Assembly: GCF_964355755.1 (NCBI RefSeq)
Contig: NC_092679.1
Coordinates: forward strand, 1,240,001-1,304,000
Length of the DNA: 64,000 bases
Source of the DNA: Antedon mediterranea
Taxonomy: Eukaryota; Echinodermata; Crinoidea; Comatulida; Antedonidae
Direction of reading: 5' to 3'
Made by a program: the position numbers and the translations under genes. The first letter of the stretch is position 1, and every line of letters starts with the position of its first letter. The notes beneath the pieces were generated by a model, which was not told the DNA's origin, did no database searches, and was given only the letters and a program-made list of their open reading frames with translations. This document shows positions 33,900 through 49,700 of the stretch, piece by piece.

Positions 33900-36800
33900 C
33901 ACTGATGATTTTAGAAAAGGAAAGTAGCAATAAAAGAGAAAGAATTTGTAACAAATGGGTTAAAAAATATACTATAAAAATGTATTTCTTATTTTATTTT
34001 AAAAATCACGAGTCTCCTCTCCTTAATTGCCTAAGTCACACAGCTGACTTAGGCAGAAACACAAAAAACGATCTGAGCGTGTGCAAATGTATATAAAAGC
34101 ACTAAGATAATGTACAGAGGGCAGTATAATGATATAAGCAGTGAGTTAGGCAGATCATAAGTCAGCTCTCCTTAATTGCCTAAGTCACACAGCTGACTTA
34201 GGCAGAAACACGAAAAATATAGTATATTGATATAAGCAGTTAGTTAGGCAGAAAAACAAAACAAAAATTATCACTTAGACATTTTTGTTATGAGGCTGTC
34301 AATATCATCTATATACAAAAAATGCTACCTTTAAGTAACAAAATTTAATAGCATCAGCTCTTCAGATTAAAATTAACACTGATGATTTTAGAAAAAGAAA
34401 GTAGCAATAAAAGAGAAAGAATTTGTAACAAATGGGTTAGAAAATATACTATAAAATGTATTTCTTATTTTATTTAAAAACTCATAAATCTCCTCTCCTT
34501 AATTGCCTAAGTCACACAGCTGACTTAGGCAGAAACACAAAAAAACGATTTGAGCATGTGCAAATGTATATAAAAGCACTCAGATAATGTACAGAGGGCA
34601 GTATAATGATATAAGCAGTGAGTTAGGCAGATCATAAGTGAGCTCCCCTTAATTGCCTAAGTCACACAGCTGACTTAGGCAGAAACACAAAAAATATAGT
34701 ATAATGATATAAGCAGTGAGTTAGGCAGATCATAAGTCAGCTCTCCTTAATTGCCTAAGTCACACAGCTGACTTAGGCAGAAAACACGAAAAATATAGTA
34801 TATTGATATAAGCAGTGAGTTAGGCAGATCATAAGTTAGCTCTCCTTAATTTCCTAAGTCACACAGATAGTACAGGGATTTTTTCCAAAAATAGCCAAAA
34901 ATATCAAGTTTTTAAAATTCAATTATTATGTTATGAAATTGCTCCATATGATCATATATTGCTTTATCATCACCTTATAGTACCATAGACACCAGTTTTA
35001 TCGAAAAATAAAAGGGTCGAAAAATGGCCATTTTTTGAAAAAAATCCTTGTACTATGACTTTGGCAGAAACACAAAAAATATAGTATATTGATATAAGCA
35101 GTGAGTTAGAAAAACAAACAAAAAATTGTGACTTAGACTCTTTTGTTATGAGGCTCTCCATATCATTTATGTACAAAAAAATTGACCTTTAAGTAACAAA
35201 ATGTAATAGCATCAGCTCTTCAGATTAAAATTAACACTGATGATTTTAGAAAAGGAAAGTGGCAATAAAAGAGAAAGAATTTGTAACAAATGGGTTAAAA
35301 AATATACTATAAAAATGTATTTCTTATTTTATTTAAAAAATCATGAGTCTCCTCTCCTTAATTGCCTAAGTCACACAGCTGACTTAGGCAGAAACACAAA
35401 AAAACGATTTGAGCATGTGCAAATGTATATAAAAGCACTCAGATAATGTACAGAGGGCAGTATAATGATATAAGCAGTGAGTTAGGCAGATCATAAGTGA
35501 GCTCCCCTTAATTGCCTAAGTCACACAGCTGACTTAGGCAGAAACACAAAAAATATAGTATAATGATATAAGCAGTGAGTTAGGCAGATCATAAGTGAGC
35601 TCTCCTTAATTGCCTAAGTCACACAGATAGTACAGGGATTTTTTCCAAAAATAGCCAAAAATATCAAGTTTTTAAAATTCAATTATTATGTTATAAAATT
35701 GCTCCATATGATCATATATTGCTTTATCATCACCTTATAGTACCATAGACACCAGTTTTATCGAAAAATAAAAGGGTCGAAAAATGGCCATTTTTTGAAA
35801 AAATCCTTGAACTATGACTTAGGCAGAAACACAAAAAATATAGTATATTGATATAAGCAGTGAGTTAGAAAAACAAACAAAAAATTGTGACTTAGACTCT
35901 TTTGTTATGAGGCTGTCTATATCATCTATATACAAAAAATTTTATCTTTAAGTAACAAAATGTAATAGCATCAGCTCTTCAGATTAAAATTAACACTGAT
36001 GATTTTAGAAAAGGAAAGTAGCAATAAAAGAGAAAGAATTTGTAACAAATGGGTTAAAAAATATACTATAAAAATGTATTTCTTATTTTATTTAAAAAAT
36101 CACGAGTCTCCTCTCCTTAATTGCCTAAGTCACACAGCTGACTTAGGCAGAAACACAAAAAACGATCTGAGCGTGTGCAAATGTATATAAAAGCACTCAG
36201 ATAATGTACAGAGGGCAGTATAATGATATAAGCAGTGAGTTAGGCAGATCATAAGTCAGCTCTCCTTAATGGCCTAAGTCACACAGCTGACTTAGGCAGA
36301 AACACGAAAAATATAGTATATTGATATAAGCAGTGAGTTAGGCAGAAAAACAAAACAAAAATTATCACTTAGACACTTTTGTTATGAGGCTGTCAATATC
36401 ATCTATATACAAAAAATGCTACCTTTAAGTAACAAAATTTAATAGCATCAGCTCTTCAGATTAAAATTAACACTGATGATTTTAGAAAAAGAAAGTAGCA
36501 ATAAAAGAGAAAGAATTTGTAACAAATGGGTTAGAAAATATACTATAAAATGTATTTCTTATTTTATTTAAAAACTCATAAATCTCCTCTCCTTAATTGC
36601 CTAAGTCACACAGCTGACTTAGGCAGAAACACAAAAAAACGATTTGAGCATGTGCAAATGTATATAAAAGCACTCAGATAATGTACAGAGGGCAGTATAA
36701 TGATAAAAGCAGTGAGTTAGGCAGATCATAAGTGAGCTCCCCTTAATTGCCTAAGTCACACAGCTGACTTAGGCAGAAACACAAAAAATATAGTATAATG

Positions 36801-38500
36801 ATATAAGCAGTGAGTTAGGCAGATCATAAGTCAGCTCTCCTTAATTGCCTAAGTCACACAGCTGACTTAGGCAGAAAACACGAAAAATATAGTATATTGA
36901 TATAAGCAGTGAGTTAGGCAGATCATAAGTTAGCTCTCCTTAATTTCCTAAGTCACACAGATAGTACAGGGATTTTTTCCAAAAATAGCCAAAAATATCA
37001 AGTTTTTAAAATTCAATTATTATGTTATAAAATTGCTCCATATGATCATATATTGCTTTATCATCACCTTATAGTACCATAGACACCAGTTTTATCGAAA
37101 AATAAAAGGGTCGAAAAATGGCCATTTTTTGAAAAAAATCCTTGTACTATGACTTTGGCAGAAACACAAAAAATATAGTATATTGATATAAGCAGTGAGT
37201 TAGAAAAACAAACAAAAAATTGTGACTTAGACTCTTTTGTTATGAGGCTCTCCATATCATTTATGTACAAAAAAATTGACCTTTAAGTAACAAAATGTAA
37301 TAGTATCAGCTCTTCAGATTAAAATTAACACTGATGATTTTAGAAAAGGAAAGTGGCAATAAAAGAGAAAGAATTTGTAACAAATGGGTTAAAAAATATA
37401 CTATAAAAATGTATTTCTTATTTTATTTAAAAAATCATGAGTCTCCTCTCCTTAATTGCCTAAGTCACACAGCTGACTTAGGCAGAAACACAAAAAAACG
37501 ATTTGAGCATGTGCAAATGTATATAAAAGCACTCAGATAATGTACAGAGGGCAGTATAATGATATAAGCAGTGAGTTAGGCAGATCATAAGTGAGCTCCC
37601 CTTAATTGCCTAAGTCACACAGCTGACTTAGGCAGAAACACAAAAAATATAGTATAATGATATAAGCAGTGAGTTAGGCAGATCATAAGTGAGCTCTCCT
37701 TAATTGCCTAAGTCACACAGATAGTACAGGGATTTTTTCCAAAAATAGCCAAAAATATCAAGTTTTTAAAATTCAATTATTATGTTATAAAATTGCTCCA
37801 TATGATCATATATTGCTTTATCATCACCTTATAGTACCATAGACACCAGTTTTATCGAAAAATAAAAGGGTCGAAAAATGGCCATTTTTTGAAAAAATCC
37901 TTGAACTATGACTTAGGCAGAAACACAAAAAATATAGTATATTGATATAAGCAGTGAGTTAGAAAAACAAACAAAAAATTGTGACTTAGACTCTTTTGTT
38001 ATGAGGCTGTCTATATCATCTATATACAAAAAATTTTACCTTTAAGTAACAAAATGTAATAGCATCAGCTCTTCAGATTAAAATTAACACTGATGATTTT
38101 AGAAAAGGAAAGTAGCAATAAAAGAGAAAGAATTTGTAACAAATGGGTTAAAAAATATACTATAAAAATGTATTTCTTATTTTATTTAAAAAATCACGAG
38201 TCTCCTCTCCTTAATTGCCTAAGTCACACAGCTGACTTAGGCAGAAACACAAAAAACGATCTGAGCGTGTGCAAATGTATATAAAAGCACTCAGATAATG
38301 TACAGAGGGCAGTATAATGATATAAGCAGTGAGTTAGGCAGATCATAAGTCAGCTCTCCTTAATTGCCTAAGTCACACAGCTGACTTAGGCAGAAACACG
38401 AAAAATATAGTATATTGATATAAGCAGTGAGTTAGGCAGAAAAACAAAACAAAAATTATCACTTAGACACTTTTGTTATGAGGTTGTCAATATCATCTAT
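33900..38500. repeat. Higher-order repeat with 2,094-bp period
   Basis: The same module C/D open frame occurs at 33905, 35999 and 38093, exactly 2,094 bp apart. Other markers repeat at 34970 and 37064, and at 35240 and 37334, with the same offset. Only scattered substitutions separate the copies. Limits are approximate. Confidence 0.85.
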
Positions 38501-41500
38501 ATACAAAAAATGCTACCTTTAAGTAATAAAATTTAATAGCATCAGCTCTTCAGATTAAAATTAACACTGATGATTTTAGAAAAAGAAATTAGCAATAAAA
38601 GAGAAAGAATTTGTAACAAATGGGTTAGAAAATATACTATAAAATGTATTTCTTATTTTATTTAAAAACTCATGAATCTCCTCTCCTTAATTGCCTAAGT
38701 CACACAGCTGACTTAGGCAGAAACACAACAAAACGATTTGAGCATGTGCAAATGTATATAAAAGCACTCAGATAATGTACAGAGGGCAGTATAATGATAT
38801 AAGCAGTGAGTTAGGCAGATCATAAGTGAGCTCCCCTTAATTGCCTAAGTCACACAGCTGACTTAGGCAGAAACACAAAAAATATAGTATAATGATATAA
38901 GCAGTGAGTTAGGCAGATCATAAGTCAGCTCTCCTTAATTGCCTAAGTCACACAGCTGACTTAGGCAGAAAACACGAAAAATATAGTATATTGATATAAG
39001 CAGTGAGTTAGGCAGATCATAAGTCAGCTCTCCTTAAATGCCTAAGTCACACAGCTGACTTAGGCAGAAAACACGAAAAATATAGTATATTGATATAAGC
39101 AGTGAGTTAGGCAGATCATAAGTCAGCTCTCCTTAATTGCCTAAGTCACACAGATAGTACAGGGATTTTTTCCAAAAATAGCCAAAAATATCAAGTTTTT
39201 AAAATTCAATTATTATGTTATAAAATTTCTCCATATGATCATATATTGCTTTATCATCACCTTATAGTACCATAGACACCAGTTTTATTGAAAAATAAAA
39301 GGGTCGAAAAATGGCCATTTTTGGAAAAAATCCTTGTACTATGACTTAGGCAGAAACACAAAAAAATATAGTATATTGATATAAGCAGTGAGTTAGAAAA
39401 ACAAACAAAAAATTGTGACTTAGACTCTTTTGTTATGAGGCTGTCCATATCATCTATATACAAAAAAATTGACCTTTAAGTAACAAAATGTAATAGCATC
39501 AGCTCTTCAGATTAAAATTAACACTGATGATTTTAGAAAAGGAAAGTAGCAATAAAAGAGAAAGAATTTGTAACAAATGGGTTAAAAAATATACTATAAA
39601 AATGTATTTCTTATTTTATTTTAAAAATCACGAGTCTCCTCTCCTTAATTGCTTAAGTCACACAGCTGACTTAGGCAGAAACACAAAAAACGATGTGAGC
39701 GTGTGCAAATGTATATAAAAGCACTCAGATAATGTACAGAGGGCAGTATAATGATATAAGCAGTGAGTTAGGCAGATCATAAGTCAGCTCTCCTTAATTG
39801 CCTAAATGACACAGCTGACTTAGGCAGAAACACGAAAAATATAGTATATTGATATAAGCAGTGAGTTAGGCAGAAAAAACAAAACAAAAATTATCACTTA
39901 GACACTTTTGTTATGAGGCTGTCAATATCATCTATATACAAAAATGCTACCTTTAAGTAACAAAATTTAATAGCATCAGCTCTTCAGATTAAAATTAACA
40001 CTGATGATTTTAGAAAAAGAAAGTAGCAATAAAAGAGAAAGAATTTGTAACAAATGGGTTAGAAAATATACTATAAAATGTATTTCTTATTTTATTTAAA
40101 AACTCATGAATCTCCTCTCCTTAATTGCCTAAGTCACACAGCTGACTTAGACAGAAACCCAAAAAAACGATTTGAGCATGTGCAAATGTATATAAAAGCA
40201 CTCAGATAATGTACAGAGGGCAGTATAATGATATAAGCAGTGAGTTAGGCATATCATAAGTGAGCTCCCCTTAATTGCCTAAGTCACACAACTGACTTAG
40301 GCAGAAACACAAAAAATATAGTATAATGATATAAGCAAAGAGTTAGGCAGATCATAAGTGAGCTCTCCATAATTGCCTAAGTCACACAGATAGTACAGGG
40401 ATTTTTTCAAAAAATAGCCAAAAATATGAAGTTTTTAAAATTCAATTATTATGTTATAAAATTGCTCCATATGATCATATATTGCTTTATCATCACCTTA
40501 TAGTACCATAGACACCAGTTTTATCGAAAAATAAAAGGATCCAAAAATGGCCATTTTTGGAAAAAATCCTTGTACTATGACTTAGGCAGAAACACAAAAA
40601 ATATAGTATATTGATATAAGCAGTGAGTTAGAAAAACAAACAAAAAATTGTGACTTAGACTCTTTTGTTATGAGGCTGTCCATATCATCTATATACAAAA
40701 AATTTTACCTTTAAGTAAGAAAATGTAATGGCATCAGCTCTTCAGATTAAAATTAACACTGATGATTTTAGAAAAGGAAAGTAGCAATAAAAGAGAAAGA
40801 ATTTGTAACAAATGGGTTAAAAAATATACTATAAAAATGTATTTCTTATTTTATTTAAAAAATCATGAGTCTCCTCTCCTTAATTGCCTAAGTCACACAG
40901 CTGACTTAGGCAGAAACACAAAAAACGATCTGAGCGTGTGCAAATGTATATAAAAGCACTCAGATAATGTACATAGGGCAGTATAATGATATAAGCAGTG
41001 AGTTAGGCAGATCATAAGTCAGCTCTCCTTAATTGCCTAAGTCACACAGATAGTACAGGGATTTTTTCCAAAAATAGCCAAAAATATCAAGTTTTTAAAA
41101 TTCAATTATTATGTTATAAAATTGCTCCATATGATCATATATTGCTTTATCATCACCTTATAGTACCATAGACACCAGTTTTATCGAAAAATAAAAGGAT
41201 CGAAAAATGGCCATTTTTGGAAAAAATCCTTGTACTATGACTTAGGCAGAAACACAAAAAATATAGTATATTGATATAAGCAGTGAGTTAGAAAAACAAA
41301 CAAAAAATTGTGACTTAGACTCTTTTGTTATGAGGCTGTCCATATCATCTATATACAAAAAATTTTACCTTTAAGTAACAAAATGTAATGGCATCAGCTC
41401 TTCAGATTAAAATTAACACTGATGATTTTAGAAAAGGAAAGTAGCAATAAAAGAGAAAGAATTTGTAACAAATGGGTTAAAAAATATACTATAAAAATGT

Positions 41501-44500
41501 ATTTCTTATTTTATTTAAAAAATCATGAGTCTCCTCTCCTTAATTGCCTAAGTCACACAGCTGACTTAGGCAGAAACACAAAAAACGATCTGAGCGTGTG
41601 CAAATGTATATAAAAGCACTCAGATAATGTACATAGGGCAGTATAATGATATAAGCAGTGAGTTAGGCAGATCATAAGTCTCCTCTCCTTAATTGCCTAA
41701 GTCACACAGCTGACTTAGGCAGAAATACAAAAAACGGTCTGAGCGTGTGCAAATGTATATAAAACCACTCAGATAATGTACAGAGGGCAGTATAATGATA
41801 TAAGCAGTGAGTTAGGCAGATCATAAGTCAGCTCTCCTTAATTGCCTAAGTCACACAGCTAACTTAATATGCAGAAACACGAAAAATATAGTATATTGAT
41901 ATGAGCAGTGAGTTAGGCAGATCATAAGTCAGCTCTCCTTAATTGCCTAAGTCACACAGCTGACCCAGGCAGAAACACAACAAATATAGTATATTGATAT
42001 AAGCAGTGAGTTAGGCAGAAAAACAAAACAAAAATTATCACTTAGACACTTTTGTTATGAGGCTGTCAATATCATCTATATACAAAAAATGCTACCTTTA
42101 AGTAATAAAATTTAATAGCATCAGCTCTTCAGATTAAAATTAACACTGATGATTTTAGAAAAAGAAAGTAGCAATAAAAGAGAAAGAATTTGTAACAAAT
42201 GGGTTAGAAAATATACTATAAAATGTATTTCTTATTTTATTTAAAAACTCATGAATCTCCTCTCCTTAATTGCCTAAGTCACACAGCTGACTTAGGCAGA
42301 AACACAACAAAACGATTTGAGCATGTGCAAATGTATATAAAAGCACTCAGATAATGTACAGAGGGCAGTATAATGATATAAGCAGTGAGTTAGGCAGATC
42401 ATAAGTGAGCTCCCCTTAATTGCCTAAGTCACACAGCTGACTTAGGCAGAAACACAAAAAATATAGTATAATGATATAAGCAGTGAGTTAGGCAGATCAT
42501 AAGTGAGCTCTCCTTAATTGCCTAAGTCACACAGCTGACTTAGGCAGAAAACACGAAAAATATAGTATATTGATATAAGCAGTGAGTTAGGCAGATCATA
42601 AGTCAGCTCTCCTTAAATGCCTAAGTCACACAGCTGACTTAGGCAGAAAACACGAAAAATATAGTATATTGATATAAGCAGTGAGTTAGGCAGATCATAA
42701 GTCAGCTCTCCTTAATTGCCTAAGTCACACAGGTAGTACAGGGATTTTTTCCAAAAATAGCCAAAAATATCAAGTTTTTAAAATTCAATTATTATGTTAT
42801 AAAATTTCTCCATATGATCATATATTGCTTTATCATCACCTTATAGTACCATAGACACCAGTTTTATTGAAAAATAAAAGGGTCGAAAAATTGCCATTTT
42901 TGGAAAAAATCCTTGTACTATGACTTAGGCAGAAACACAAAAAATATAGTATATTGATATAAGCAGTGAGTTAGAAAAACAAACAAAAAATTGTGACTTA
43001 GACTCTTTTGTTATGAGGCTGTCCATATCATCTATATACAAAAAAATTGACCTTTAAGTAACAAAATGTAATAGCATCAGCTCTTCAGATTAAAATTAAC
43101 ACTGATGATTTTAGAAAAGGAAAGTAGCAATAAAAGAGAAAGAATTTGTAACAAATGGGTTAGAAAATATACTATAAAATGTATTTCTTATTTTATTTAA
43201 AAACTCATGAATCTCCTCTCCTTAATTGCCTAAGTCACACAGCTGACTTCGGCAGAAACACAACAAAACGATTTGAGCATGTGCAAATGTATATAAAAGC
43301 ACTCAGATAATGTACAGAGGGCAGTATAATGACATAAGCAGTGAGTTAGGCAGATCATAAGTGAGCTCCACTTAAATGCCTAAGTCACACAGCTGACTTA
43401 GGCAGAAACACGAAAAATATAGTATATTGATATAAGCAGTGAGTTAGGCAGAAAAAACAAAACAAAATTTATCACTTAGACACTTTTGTTATGAGGCTGT
43501 CAATATCATCTATATACAAAAAATGCTACCTTTAAGTAACAAAATTTAATAGCATCAGCTCTTCAGATTAAAATTAACACTGATGATTTTAGAAAAAGAA
43601 AGTAGCAATAAAAGAGAAAGAATTTGTAACAAATGGGTTAGAAAATATACTATAAAATGTATTTCTTATTTTATTTAAAAACTCATGAATCTCCTCTCCT
43701 TAATTGCCTAAGTCACACAGCTGACTTAGACAGAAACCCCAAAAAACGATTTGAGCATGTGCAAATGTATATAAAAGCACTGAGATACTGTACAGAGGGC
43801 AGTATAATGATATAAGCAGTGAGTTAGGCATATCATAAGTGAGCTCCCCTTAATTGCCTAAGTCACACAGCTGACTTAGGCAGAAACACAAAAAATATAG
43901 TATAATGATATAAGCAAAGAGTTAGGCAGATCATAAGTGAGCTCTCCTTAATTGCCTAAGTCACACAGATAGTACAGGGATTTTTTCCAAAAATAGCCAA
44001 AAATATGAAGTTTTTAAAATTCAATTATTATGTTATAAAATTGCTCCATATGATCATATATTGCTTTATCATCACCTTATAGTACCATAGACACCAGTTT
44101 TATCGAAAAATAAAAGGATCGAAAAATGGCCATTTTTGGAAAAAATCCTTGTACTATGACTTAGGCAGAAACACAAAAAATATAGTATATTGACATAAGC
44201 AGTGAGTTAGAGAAACAAACAAAAAATTGTGACTTAGACTCTTTTGTTATGAGGCTGTCCATATCATCTATATACAAAAAATTTTACCTTTAAGTAAGAA
44301 AATGTAATGGCATCAGCTCTTCAGATTAAAATTAACACTGATGATTTTAGAAAAGGAAAGTATCAATAAAAGAGAAAGAATTTGTAACAAATGGGTTAAA
44401 AAATATACTATAAAAATGTATTTCTTATTTTATTAAAAAAATTATGAGTCTCCTCTCCTTAATTGCCTAAGTCACACAGCTGACTTAGGCAGAAACACAA

Positions 44501-46708
44501 AAAACGATCTGAGCGTGTGCAAATGTATATAAAAGCACTCAGATAATGTACATAGGGCAGTATAATGATATAAGCAGTGAGTTAGGCAGATCATAAGTCT
44601 CCTCTCCTTAATTGCCTAAGTCACACAGCTGACTTAGGCAGAAATACAAAAAACGGTCTGAGCGTGTGCAAATGTATATAAAAGCACTCAGATAATGTAC
44701 AGAGGGCAGTATAATGATATAAGCAGTGAGTTAGGCAGATCATAAGTCAGCTCTCCTTAATTGCCTAAGTCACACAGCTAACTTATGCAGAAACACGAAA
44801 AATATAGTATATTGATATGAGCAGTGAGTTAGGTAGATCATAAGTCAGCTCTCCTTAATTGCCTAAGTCACACAGCTGACCCAGGCAGAAACACAACAAA
44901 TATAGTATATTGATATAAGCAGTGAGTTAGGCAGAAAAACAAAACAAAAATTATCACTTAGACACTTTTGTTATGAGGCTGTCAATATCATCTATATACA
45001 AAAAATGCTACCTTTAAGTAATAAAATTTAATAGCATCAGCTCTTCAGATTAAAATTAACACTGATGATTTTAGAAAAAGAAAGTAGCAATAAAAGAGAA
45101 AGAATTTGTAACAAATGGGTTAGAAAATATACTATAAAATGTATTTCTTATTTTATTTAAAAACTCATGAATCTCCTCTCCTTAATTGCCTAAGTCACAC
45201 AGCTGACTTAGGCAGAAACACAACAAAACGATTTGAGCATGTGCAAATGTATATAAAAGCACTCAGATAATGTACAGAGGGCAGTATAATGATATAAGCA
45301 GTGAGTTAGGCAGATCATAAGTGAGCTCCCCTTAATTGCCTAAGTCACACAGCTGACTTAGGTAGAAACACAAAAAATATAGTATAATGATATAAGCAGT
45401 GAGTTAGGCAGATCATAAGTCAGCTCTCCTTAATTGCCTAAGTCACACAGCTGACTTAGGCAGAAAACACGAAAAATATAGTATATTGATATAAGCAGTG
45501 AGTTAGGCAGATCATAAGTCAGCTCTCCTTAAATGCCTAAGTCACACAGCTGACTTAGGCAGAAAACACGAAAAATATAGTATATTGATATAAGCAGTGA
45601 GTTAGGCAGATCATAAGTCAGCTCTCCTTAATTGCCTAAGTCACACAGATAGTACAGGGATTTTTTCCAAAAATAGCCAAAAATATCAAGTTTTTAAAAT
45701 TCAATTATTATGTTATAAAATTTCTCCATATGATCATATATTGCTTTATCATCACCTTATAGTACCATAGACACCAGTTTTATCGAAAAATAAAAGGGTC
45801 GAAAAATGGCCATTTTTGGAAAAAATCCTTGAACTATGACTTAGGCAGAAACACAAAAAATATAGTATATTGATATAAGCAGTGAGTTAGAAAAACAAAC
45901 AAAAAATTGTGACTTAGACTCTTTTGTTATGAGGCTGTCTATATCATCTATATACAAAAAATTTTACCTTTAAGTAACAAAATGTAATAGCATCAGCTCT
46001 TCAGATTAAAATTAACACTGATGATTTTAGAAAAGGAAAGTAGCAATAAAAGAGAAAGAATTTGTAACAAATGGGTTAAAAAATATACTATAAAAATGTA
46101 TTTCTTATTTTATTTAAAAAATCACGAGTCTCCTCTCCTTAATTGCCTAAGTCACACAGCTGACTTAGGCAGAAACACAAAAAACGATCTGAGCGTGTGC
46201 AAATGTATATAAAAGCACTCAGATAATGTACAGAGGGCAGTATAATGATATAAGCAGTGAGTTAGGCAGATCATAAGTCAGCTCTCCTTAATTGCCTAAG
46301 TCACACAGCTGACTTAGGCAGAAACACGAAAAATATAGTATATTGATATAAGCAGTGAGTTAGGCAGAAAAACAAAATAAAAATTATCACTTAGACACTT
46401 TTGTTATGAGGCTGTCAATATCATCTATATACAAAAAATGCTACCTTTAAGTAATAAAATTTAATAGCATCAGCTCTTCAGATTAAAATTAACACTGATG
46501 ATTTTAGAAAAAGAAAGTAGCAATAAAAGAGAAAGAATTTGTAACAAATGGGTTAGAAAATATACTATAAAATGTATTTCTTATTTTATTTAAAAACTCA
46601 TGAATCTCCTCTCCTTAATTGCCTAAGTCACACAGCTGACTTAGGCAGAAACACAACAAAACGATTTGAGCATGTGCAAATGTATATAAAAGCACTCAGA
46701 TAATGTAC
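35598..46708. repeat. 17,292-bp-offset duplication, left copy
   Basis: Every marker here recurs 17,292 bp downstream (35999/53291, 37064/54356, 39257/56549, 40762/58054, 41422/58714, 46021/63313). Rare private variants are shared: ATGGCC near 36270, GATAAAAGC near 36703, GGTTGTC near 38480, GCTTAAGT near 39651 and the extra AT near 41868. Similarity to the partner drops to ordinary module similarity left of about 35598. Confidence 0.88.
40391..41710. repeat. 660-bp tandem duplication within the array
   Basis: The blocks starting TAGTACAGGG at 40391 and 41051 are near-identical for 660 bp, with rare differences such as GGATCC versus GGATCG near 40538/41198. Each contains one A, one C and one D module. 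Confidence 0.85.
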
Positions 46709-49700
46709 AGAGGGCAGTATAATGATATAAGCAGTGAGTTAGGCAGATCATAAGTGAGCTCCCCTTAATTGCCTAAGTCACACAGCTGACTTAGGCAGAA
46801 ACACAAAAAATATAGTATAATGATATAAGCAGTGAGTTAGGCAGATCATAAGTCAGCTCTCCTTAATTGCCTAAGTCACACAGCTGACTTAGGCAGAAAA
46901 CACGAAAAATATAGTATATTGATATAAGCAGTGAGTTAGGCAGATCATAAGTCAGCTCTCCTTAAATGCCTAAGTCACACAGCTGACTTAGGCAGAAAAC
47001 ACGAAAAATATAGTATATTGATATAAGCAGTGAGTTAGGCAGATCATAAGTCAGCTCTCCTTAATTGCCTAAGTCACACAGATAGTACAGGGATTTTTTC
47101 CAAAAATAGCCAAAAATATCAAGTTTTTAAAATTCAATTATTATGTTATAAAATTTCTCCATATGATCATATATTGCTTTATCATCACCTTATAGTACCA
47201 TAGACACCAGTTTTATTGAAAAATAAAAGGGTCGAAAAATGGCCATTTTTGGAAAAAATCCTTGTACTATGACTTAGGCAGAAACACAAAAAATATAGTA
47301 TATTGATATAAGCAGTGAGTTAGAAAAACAAACAAAAAATTGTGACTTAGACTCTTTTGTTATGAGGCTGTCCATATCATCTATATACAAAAAAATTGAC
47401 CTTTAAGTAACAAAATGTAATAGCATCAGCTCTTCAGATTAAAATTAACACTGATGATTTTAGAAAAGGAAAGTAGCAATAAAAGAGAAAGAATTTGTAA
47501 CAAATGGGTTAAAAAATATACTATAAAAATGTATTTCTTATTTTATTTAAAAAATCACGAGTCTCCTCTCCTTAATTGCCTAAGTCACACAGCTGACTTA
47601 GGCAGAAACACAAAAAACGATGTGAGCGTGTGCAAATGTATATAAAAGCACTCAGATAATGTACAGAGGGCAGTATAATGATATAAGCAGTGAGTTAGGC
47701 AGATCATAAGTCAGCTCTCCTTAATTGCCTAAGTCACACACAGCTGACTTAGGCAGAAACACGAAAAATATAGTATATTGATATAAGCAGTGAGTTAGGC
47801 AGAAAAACAAAACAAAAATTATCACTTAGACACTTTTGTTATGAGGCTGTCAATATCATCTATATACAAAAAATGCTACCTTTAAGTAACAAAATTTAAT
47901 AGCATCAGCTCTTCAGATTAAAATTAACACTGATGATTTTAGAAAAAGAAAGTAGCAATAAAAGAGAAAGAATTTGTAACAAATGGGTTAGAAAATATAC
48001 TATAAAATGTATTTCTTATTTTATTTAAAAACTCATGAATCTCCTCTCCTTAATTGCCTAAGTCACACAGCTGACTTAGACAGAAACCCAAAAAAACGAT
48101 TTGAGCATGTTCAAATGTATATAAAAGCACTGAGATAATGTACAGAGGGCAGTATAATGATATAAGCAGTGAGTTAGGCATATCATAAGTGAGCTCCCCT
48201 TAATTGCCTAAGTCACACAGCTGACTTAGGCAGAAACACAAAAAATATAGTATAATGATATAAGCAAAGAGTTAGGCAGATCATAAGTGAGCTCTCTTTA
48301 ATTGCCTAAGTCACACAGATAGTACAGGGATATTTTCCAAAAATAGCCAAAAATATGAAGTTTTTAAAATTCAATTATTATGTTATAAAATTGCTCCATA
48401 TGATCATATATTGCTTTATCATCACCTTATAGTACCATAGACACCAGTTTTATCGAAAAATAAAAGGATCGAAAAATGGCCATTTTTGGAAAAAATCCTT
48501 GTACTATGACTTAGGCAGAAACACAAAAAATATAGTATATTGATATAAGCAGTGAGTTAGAAAAACAAACAAAAAATTGTGACTTAGACTCTTTTGTTAT
48601 GAGGCTGTCCATATCATCTATATACAAAAAATTTTACCTTTAAGTAACAAAATGTAATGGCATCAGCTCTTCAGATTAAAATTAACACTGATGATTTTAG
48701 AAAAGGAAAGTAGCAATAAAAGAGAAAGAATTTGTAACAAATGGGTTAAAAAATATACTATAAAAATGTATTTCTTATTTTATTTAAAAAATCATGAGTC
48801 TCTTCTCCTTAATTGCCTAAGTCACACAGCTGACTTAGGCAGAAACACAAAAAACGATCTGAGCGTGTGCAAATGTATATAAAAGCACTCAGATAATGTA
48901 CATAGGGCAGTATAATGATATAAGCAGTGAGTTAGGCAGATCATAAGTCTCCTCTCCTTAATTGCCTAAGTCACACAGCTGACTTAGGCAGAAATACAAA
49001 AAACGGTCTGAGCGTGTGCAAATGTATATAAAAGCACTCAGATAATGTACATAGGGCAGTATAATGATATAAGCAGTGAGTTAGGCAGATCATAAGTCAG
49101 CTCTCCTTAATTGCCTAAGTCACACAGCTAACTTATGCAGAAATACGAAAAATATAGTATATTGATATGAGCAGTGAGTTAGGCAGATCATAAGTCAGCT
49201 CTCCTTAATTGCCTAAGTCACACAGCTGACCCAGGCAGAAACACAACAAATATAGTATATTGATATAAGCAGTGAGTTAGGCAGAAAAACAAAACAAAAA
49301 TTATCACTTAGACACTTTTGTTATGAGGCTGTCAATATCATCTATATACAAAAAATGCTACCTTTAAGTAATAAAATTTAATAGCATCAGCTCTTCAGAT
49401 TAAAATTAACACTGATGATTTTAGAAAAAGAAAGTAGCAATAAAAGAGAAAGAATTTGTAACAAATGGGTTAGAAAATATACTATAAAATGTATTTCTTA
49501 TTTTATTTAAAAACTCATGAATCTCCTCTCCTTAATTGCCTAAGTCACACAGCTGACTTAGGCAGAAACACAACAAAACGATTTGAGCATGTGCAAATAT
49601 ATATAAAAGCACTCAGATAATGTACAGAGGGCAGTATAATGATATAAGCAGTGAGTTAGGCAGATCATAAGTGAGCTCCCCTTAATTGCCTAAGTCACAC